Position numbers and translations under genes: made by a program | Origin: Asterella californica | Taxonomy: Eukaryota > Streptophyta > Marchantiopsida > Marchantiales > Aytoniaceae | Assembly: GCA_036924285.1 (NCBI GenBank) | Contig: JAYKYS010000009.1 | Span: 17,732,001-17,796,000 of the forward strand | Direction of reading: 5' to 3' | DNA length: 64,000 bases | Shown here: positions 57,344 through 64,000 of the stretch, one piece after another | How the letters are laid out: every line of letters begins with the position of its first letter | How positions within the stretch are numbered: position 1 is the first letter of the stretch | The notes under the pieces: model-generated | Seen by the model: only the letters and a program-made list of their open reading frames with translations | The model's database searches: none | Told to the model about the DNA's origin: nothing

Positions 57344-58990
57344 TTTGCGTGAAGGTTGTCCAGGAAAATGTGAGGTTCTTGGGTGTGGAGATGGAGTGTG
57401 TCGAATGGAGACAAGACAAAGAGAAACAATCACGAGAACCAGCATCGCAAGGTATACCAACTCCTATTTTATATACACTCCCGATTCTTCTTCTCTAAGA
57501 ATGCAAAACAGAGAAACAGACTTGGGCGGTCTGTAATCTGCACCAAACATCTTAAACCTGAATCTCAACCCAGATCCAAAACTACCGAAGTGTAGCTCAA
57601 AGCAAGAGAAACATCTCTTTGCTAACAAAAAGAGTTGCACTAATATCACACGATTCGAACTCAAGTCCAAACAACATCCATGTACAAGCCCTTAGCTAAA
57701 GCTAGCTATCACAAGTTGTACATAACCAACTAGAACTCTAACGAACTCAAAAGGACAGAAATCGTAGCGAAGGAATCAAAAAAAGACTTATCTGGGAACT
57801 TTCTTTTCTTGCCAAACGGTCTTCAGATGTCCATAAGGTCTTCCTCCTTAACCTTGTTGACCCTACTATAAGATCCGACTCCCAACAGCCGAGATATCAT
57901 CAATTTTTGGTCGTAGATGATTGAACCTCCAAAAACTCTTCCATACGGCTTAAAACTGCGCACACCGTCTGATCTGAGATCCGTCTTCTCTAGTGGGTAG
58001 ATGTAGCAACATTAACCCAACAAGCCGTTTGGAGTTCTCCTCACAAAACCACGCAAGAAATTTGATCATAAGAAGCAAAAATTGATGTAAATCGAGTCCT
58101 TGTAGCTCAAACTCGTTCACCACACCCAAACCAACAATCAATCCACATACTGTCTTCTCCAATGCGTAAGTGAAGACTCATTGATCACACAGGCACCAAG
58201 AACAAAGAGCTTAGCTCACCGATCGCGAAGAACAATCCAATCTCAGATCGCAGGCGATGAAAACTGACGTAAGCGATTCCTTGCGAGCCAATTTCACCCG
58301 GAACTCTCAAATCGTCCGATGAAACTTAGTATCGTCTTCAATATCCTGAAGAACTCGGCGTTCTGATCTCGATGGATCCAAGGACAACAAGTTTAGACTC
58401 CGGAATGACTCGAATGGTCCAACTCCTTCACATGTCATTGAAGCACTCCAAATCTTTTCCTTGAGTCTCAATTTCTCTCCGAACACACTCTCCGATCCGT
58501 CCTTTCACCAACCGTCTTAACCAACGCGTAGCCTGCATAGATTTGAATCCAGTGACACCTTGTGTGTATGCATTAGACCTCTCAATTCTCCAAACCGTTC
58601 ATCGAAAGATCACAATAACAAACTAACTCCTTAAGTTGCTCCCTTACGTCGATCGCGTACGTGAAAGTTTTTACAGATAATGAACAAGTAGGTCCCTTGC
58701 ATCCTTAGTATAGAGCTAAGAACCGCAAATACCCAGTCAGCAATAGTAAGCTAGGGCTAAGCTTGATTTCCTCGTTTTTTGAGTCTCGTAACTTTACCAC
58801 TAGGTGTCCAAATGAAGTAGACAAAGTGCCCATGGAAAGCTGACAATGAGCTCTACCAGTTGATGTAATGAAAATGAAGATCCAAAGTTGTGTTAAAAAG
58901 CTCCTTTTTTAATCATATGAGCGTCTTTGGAATGATAATGATAAATATCAAAAATAGATTTTCAAATAGGAGCCGGTCCACGACAAGACA
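57344..58990 (-). repeat. Putative LTR of an older Gypsy element
   Basis: The right end (cgacaagaca) is followed by a polypurine-type complement (tccatcctctctaaatatg) and then integrase sequence, so in minus orientation this is a 3' LTR. The left end is inferred where similarity to the neighbouring integrase stops (tgtatcgg). The segment 58161-58402 recurs inverted at 10968-11215. About 1.6 kb; boundaries are approximate. Confidence 0.5.
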
Positions 58991-61104
58991 TCCATCCTCT
59001 CTAAATATGTGTATCCTCCGGTATGCACCAGAGATACCTATCAAGGAGTGGACTGACACGCACACCGTCTTGTCATCCTACTTCCCATCTTAGTCGACCT
59101 CATCCTCGAACTTGCAACCTGATCGTCATCTTGAAGTTGCAACTCCATGATTTTCTCTGAGTCCATGCTCATCGACTTCATTTTCAAGCTCTATTGCATA
59201 ATCCTCATCATCAAACTAAAACTCTCTCAAGATATATGCTAGACCGACCTCCTCCTCTCTCTTTTTGAAAATCTTGACACGTTTATCTGTCATTACATAC
59301 AAACCAAACCATCGCTTGGAAAATTTTCGTAGTGCACTATGCTGGTTGTCTAGACTATTGTCGTTAACTAACACCCAATCACCTTCCTTGATTTCCTTAG
59401 GTCTTAGACCTTTCGTTGCAGGTCTTCACCAAAGTCTTCACAATGGACGGATGATCGCGTCCGCTCTTGACATTCTTTTCGGGTGTAAGCTGTTGTCAGT
59501 GACAACCTCACCCCACACCTTGCAAAGAATTCATGAGCCTCATGTGCATCTAACTCTCTCCAATCTGTAGTAATCTTTCCCACACATCCATATTGACAAA
59601 CAACCTCTTCCAAGAGAAATTTACATACCCCTTCAGTTGTCTTTGTCCGAAGTGCCCTATCCTCAACTTGATTTGAAAGATCTTCTCGAGCAAGTACCAA
59701 GTATCTCATATGTCATAATCCAACTGACATAGTCATCAAATCTACGACCCACTTAGTGGATTGTCAATGGATAAGTCGGATGTAATCCGTCTCGATGTCG
59801 GATGTTCGAATACATCTGACATGTCAGACAAGACCCCACAAAAGATACGACATCATTGTACATGGTTTTATATCAATATCGCTCTTTCATCTTCATAAAA
59901 GTGATCCAAAACTCTCGATGTCTAGCCCAAAGATTCTCATGAAATGCTTTAAGCAGCTTCTGTTGATCTTTTTTGTCGCTAATCACTTGTAGCGGTATCC
60001 CACCTTTATGCTTCGACCGCGTCCAAAGAAATCCATCCTGCAACATGAAGTTGTAGGTCTTCTTTCGAACTCTCTGAAACCTTCATCTGTCCAACCTGTT
60101 TGCTTAACCATCGTACTAAGGTACCTCCCAATGTCAAGCAATTCATCATCATACAACCGTTCAACAAATAACTCATCTTCCCTTCTTGTCTATGTAATCG
60201 ATTAGAACTTTGCACCCACGTCGTCAGTATCTTCAACCATATCATCCTCTCCATCATACCGAGCTCGAGATAACATATCTGCCAACAGATTATCCTTCCC
60301 TATGATATGTCTAAACTCCGAATTCAACGACTTGATATATGCAATCCATTGTAACATCACAATATCAGGAGTCGTACAATTCATGATCATCCCTAATAAT
60401 GACAAACAATCAGTTTCAACCACCATTGTTGCTCCAATCAAATACTCTTTCTCGGTTTTCATAGCTGAAATAATACCTCATAGTTCTCTCTTCACTTGCG
60501 GGTATGCACGTTGACGAGCACTTAACACCTTCACTCCGAACCTAATCGTAAATCTGTCTCCATCCTCATCATCATGTCCTACTGTCCATCCGACTGCAAC
60601 CGATTTGTATCTACAGTAAGAACCACCGGCCTAGCACCCTTGTAATCAGTCCTTCCCAAAACTAGAGGAGATGATAATAAGGACTTCAGTTTCCGTATCC
60701 CATCGATATGCTCTTTTTCCCATCTGAACTTATGGCCCTTGCATAACAACCCATATAATGGATCCGTCACATGCGGATAATGAGGAATCCAAATGTGATA
60801 GAATACACAAACACTCAAAAATCTTCTTACTTCTGTCAAAGAGTTGCAAACCTCCTTCATCCTCCCAATCGCATCCACTTTGTTTGGGTCTAGCTTCCGA
60901 TCAAACGATCCACACAAATGACCAACGATAAGAACTTCTCTAACCCCAAATGTAGATTTCGCACCTGACAAAATGAGATGAACTTCCTCAAGTCGAGACA
61001 ATATTTTCTCACAATCTGCGATGTGATCGACGATGTATCAACGACACCTCCTGATCTAATGCTTCATCTTTCTCATCCTCCACACATCCTTTGATGAGAA
61101 TGTC
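58991..61104 (-). pseudogene. Diverged Gypsy pol (RT part, RNase H, integrase), decayed
   Basis: Minus-strand frames give MSRLEEVHLILSGAKSTFGV and VGHLCGSFDRKLDPNKVDAI (RT thumb/connection), VLTVDT (RNase H start), VETDCLSLLGMIMN and HIIGKDNLLADMLSRARY (RNase H end). Integrase blocks with MRYLVLAREDLSN and TTDWRELDAHEAHEFFARCG follow, then a broken C-terminal tail. It is the same lineage as elements 1 and 2 but clearly older. The RT is cut right at the FLDD active site (61098-61104), where a fragment of element 3 begins. Confidence 0.85.
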
Positions 61105-61108
61105 ATCT

Positions 61109-61930
61109 GGGAGCAGGAGCCGGAGCCGGAGGTTGCTATACTTGAGGAGCAGTGCGAGGTTGAGTGGTCACTTCTGCAAGCGGACGTCCTCCCACAGCCA
61201 CTCTTCCCTTTCTCTACCTCGTTAGTACAGCCATAGCATCCTCAACTCTCCCCCAATCAGTAGTAACTCCTCCTTCAGCCGATCGGTCAGCCAACATAAA
61301 GCATAACCGATCTGCCGTAGCATCATCGGTAGCTTGCAGAAAAAGTTCAGTTCTCCTAGCATCTAGAGTTATGCGCTCTAGAGTTGAGAGTTGTCGGTAT
61401 CTCCGATCAAACTCTCTCAACAACTCATTCAGGCTCATCATACGACCAGGTTGCTGCTCAACCCAGTCTAGAAACGTTCTCCTAGTAACTCTTTCAGAAT
61501 CTTCTTCAAGAAACTCCTCTCGAAGAGATCGCTCAAAACTCATCCACACACCTAGATTTCTTCTCTGTACATCCCTAACTTGGTCTCGCAACTCAAGGAT
61601 TACAGCTAACTCGAAACTGGTTATCATCTCTATGTCAGTGACTCTAACCAGTTCCATCTCTCCTCTGTATTCACGCAGATATCTAGAAATATCTCTATCT
61701 TCAAATCTACCGCATCTATTCACAATTGCTTGCAAAGCCTTGGTAGACTTCAACTCACCCCCTCCAATGATCGGATGTTGTTGGACTAGGGCCGCAAGTG
61801 TCTTCAAAATCTCAGCCGTATCCAGACCAGGTGCAGATGTCGCTGTAGCCGCTGGTGCTACAGAAGGAGCTGCAGTAGACGTAGATGCAGCAGGCGTAGA
61901 AGTAGCAGTAGCAGCACTCTTGCGATCCAT
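61109..61930 (-). pseudogene. Partial gag of element 3
   Basis: The start MDRKSAATATST (ATG at 61930) and about 270 codons are very close to elements 1 and 2. Two CAG codons became TAG (61214-61216 and near 61140). The copy stops at about 61109 in the Pro-rich linker and is fused to an unrelated position of an older pol, so the rest of the element is missing. Confidence 0.9.
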
Positions 61931-61983
61931 CTCTTCTCCTTGTAGTGAACTCAACCTTCTCAATCAATCACCCCAAGATCTCT

Positions 61984-61999
61984 CAGTGGAAGCACCAGA
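61984..61999 (-). promoter_or_regulatory. Primer-binding site of element 3
   Basis: The complement of cagtggaagcaccaga lies directly against the LTR. Confidence 0.75.
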
Positions 62000-63327
62000 T
62001 GTCGAGTTGAGAGTTTTCCTGGGAAGGGTGGAACCTTCTGGCTGTGGTATGATCTTGAAGGCTGCGTTCAGTCTACTCGGGGAAGCGTTGGGCTTCAGGC
62101 TATGGTTGCTTACTACAGAGGAAGGCTTCAGATGAAAAAGGGAATAGTATAACACTCACTCAGGTCGAATGGACCCTCCAGTATGTTCAGGAAGTGAAGA
62201 TCACGTCAGACTAGCAGTAATAAGGTCAGACAGCGAACTTTAACAATCCAGATTCAGAAACATACGATGGTTCAGACTTCAGAACTCCTCCTACATGTAA
62301 ATGAGGCCCTACTGACCATACACACGAAGTTTCAGCTTGAGATCAAATCAGAGTGTCGAGATATAGGCAGAAACGCTCTGAGCAGAGAAATTATGGCAAT
62401 TTCTGATACCCAGTCAGCTATTTCGACCTAGAACAGAGAATTGGCTCGATCGCTTTCAAAGATTCTTATAGGATTTGCAGTACATAGCTTGCTGAACACT
62501 CCTGTGAAGTTGGGCCTCCTGATTGTACACAGAACTCCAGATCTCGCTCTCTGAAGTTGCTGTTTCAGATTGAGAGCTTTTTGGACCCCCTCTACTTCAG
62601 CGGTCGCCCCGAATTACTCACAGACTCAATTGACATGAAAATTTGGGGACAGTCGTAGCCCTGCTGCCAATGAACGCGACCTCGAAGGTTTGAAGCGATT
62701 TTCTCATCTCTACTGCGATTGACAACGAAAACCCCAAAATCAACAGAAGTGTTGTAATTCTGGCACAAATCGAACTTCAATCAGCCATAACTCCTTCTTT
62801 ATTGCTCCAAATCGATCAAAAATTTCGCTGACAGTGCTTGGCACGACGAACCCTATCTCCCTGTGCTCTCAGATTTCGTAGTCTCCTCACCAAATGCTCG
62901 AACTCCTCTAAAGACCCCTACTACTAAGTTTAGCGGTACACTAAAGACAAAATTGGACCAATGGGAGTTCATAGCTTCACTCCCCTGTCCTTTTGTGTCC
63001 CAAACCACGTGGTGACTTAATTTTGCACATAGGCTATCACGTCAAGTCCCTAAAGTGCCAGCGTAACCCCTAAACTACATGCGAAGACATGTAAAACGAC
63101 ACATAATCTCGAAAGATAACCTAACCTCGCTAGGAAGCATGCATGGACGACATGTAATTACAACCCATGACCTTAACTCCATCTACATGGTAATCAACCT
63201 ACTAAGACTCAAAAGTATATAACATCCTCCAGTGTCGACTTCTCTGAGGTCCTAATTTCACTCAGAGAGACTAACGCTTGATAGAGAGGTGAATTATTTA
63301 CAATGTAAAATGATTCACATCACGACA
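62000..63327 (-). repeat. 5' LTR of truncated element 3 (element-1 type)
   Basis: 1328 bp, the same LTR type as element 1, inverted. The outer end is cgaca followed by acgt (63328-63331), the expected target duplication; its partner on the other side is lost with the rest of the element. Confidence 0.93.
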
Positions 63328-63331
63328 ACGT

Positions 63332-64000
63332 AGAAGATTGAAGAAGCGATCAGAAGTGTAGCACACTGGAAGCAGTACTGAGGTTCTTTTTATTTCTTCC
63401 CCCTTCTCCGATCGTTTGCATGAAATCTATCGATCCCTCTCCTCTCCCAAATTTTCTCTGAGCATATTGCACGCGGAAGCATTGTCCATTTTTGTCAACT
63501 ATCTTCTCCAACCTCTTCCCGAATCGAAATTGAGCTTTTCCTTCTTCCCATTCCAAAATTCGATGGTTTGACTATCAATTTGCCTATTGCGCTTCTATTC
63601 CAGAATCTGTGGACAGAAGACTTGTTTGAATGTCTAGATATTTCTAGAAGCCAAATGTTTGCAATTCACATCAAGTAGTTGGATTGGATTGGAATTGGAG
63701 TTGTGAGAAGCTTCATGTGAATCCAGAGTGAAATTGAGAGTTGATTGTTGTTTCGAGAAGCATGAAATTGAGAATCAGGTCTGTGCCTCCCAAGCTTCCT
63801 GACTTCTCAAATCCACATCTTCCTAGAGAGCTAGAAGATTAGAAAGGCTGGCAGAATGCGCGAGAAGATGTGAGGGTCCTTTACGGGTCTCTTCTGTCTG
63901 ATCCATAGTAGCTTGTTCCTTCTTCTTCCCGAACTTTATATGAGAGTTGTGAGAAGCCTTGCTGGCAGAATCTAGAGAGAATGGTCAAGGGTCATGTCTT
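63332..64000. other. Right flank, no recognisable gene
   Basis: Contains short direct repeats (gttgtgagaagc at 63700 and 63945; gctggcagaat at 63848 and 63959). No coding motif was recognised; the sequence runs off the window. Confidence 0.45.

Overview
The window looks like nuclear DNA of a land plant, probably a non-seed plant such as a bryophyte or lycophyte; the lineage is a weak inference. The evidence is one intron-rich host gene that translates exon by exon into a plant-type lysophosphatidic acid acyltransferase (LPAT2 class), set in a large amount of nested LTR-retrotransposon sequence. I see no bacterial-style operons, rRNA or CRISPR array.

Layout. 1-16.9 kb is AT-rich and gene-poor. 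It holds decayed Gypsy pieces, one old LTR (1363-2621), two degraded coding-like tracts of unknown family (about 3.5-7.0 kb and 12.6-15.4 kb), tandem duplications and short palindromes. 16.9-22.3 kb is the host segment: an 11-exon LPAT gene (CDS 17965-22260, 384 codons, no damage seen) with its upstream region. 22.3-26.4 kb is intergenic. From 26.4 kb to the end the window is almost entirely mobile DNA.

The mobile part is a nest. A PIF/Harbinger remnant on the minus strand (transposase 26478-27040; Myb/SANT-like ORF1 in two pieces, 35540-35967 and 54609-54780) appears to have been pried apart by three insertions. These are a foldback element of about 1 kb with long imperfect arms, a chromovirus (28014-34540, minus) that landed in that foldback, and a Gypsy element of 18.6 kb (35968-54608, plus; here element 1). 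Element 1 is itself interrupted inside its integrase by a related complete element (42646-52331, minus; element 2). The chromovirus 3' LTR also carries a solo LTR of the element-1 family, and the empty version of the same site survives in its 5' LTR. Beyond 55.5 kb lie older relatives: an LTR, integrase scraps, a diverged pol, and a truncated third copy at 61109-63327.

Elements 1 and 2 form one unusual Gypsy lineage. Gag has a CCHC knuckle. The protease motif reads DHG rather than DSG/DTG. RT, RNase H and integrase follow in a separate pol frame, and no chromodomain was seen. Gag-protease and pol overlap in the -1 frame, and the overlap holds a slippery heptamer, a 7-nt spacer and a hairpin, which is a textbook -1 frameshift signal. 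The LTRs end in TGTCG...CGACA, and every flank I could read is a 4-bp duplication with CG in the middle (ccgt, gcgc, acgt). Elements 1 and 2 share coding regions and LTR tips but have different LTR centres; the element-2 centre contains a tRNA-like Pol III A-box/B-box pair. All premature stops I could compare between copies are C-to-T or G-to-A changes.
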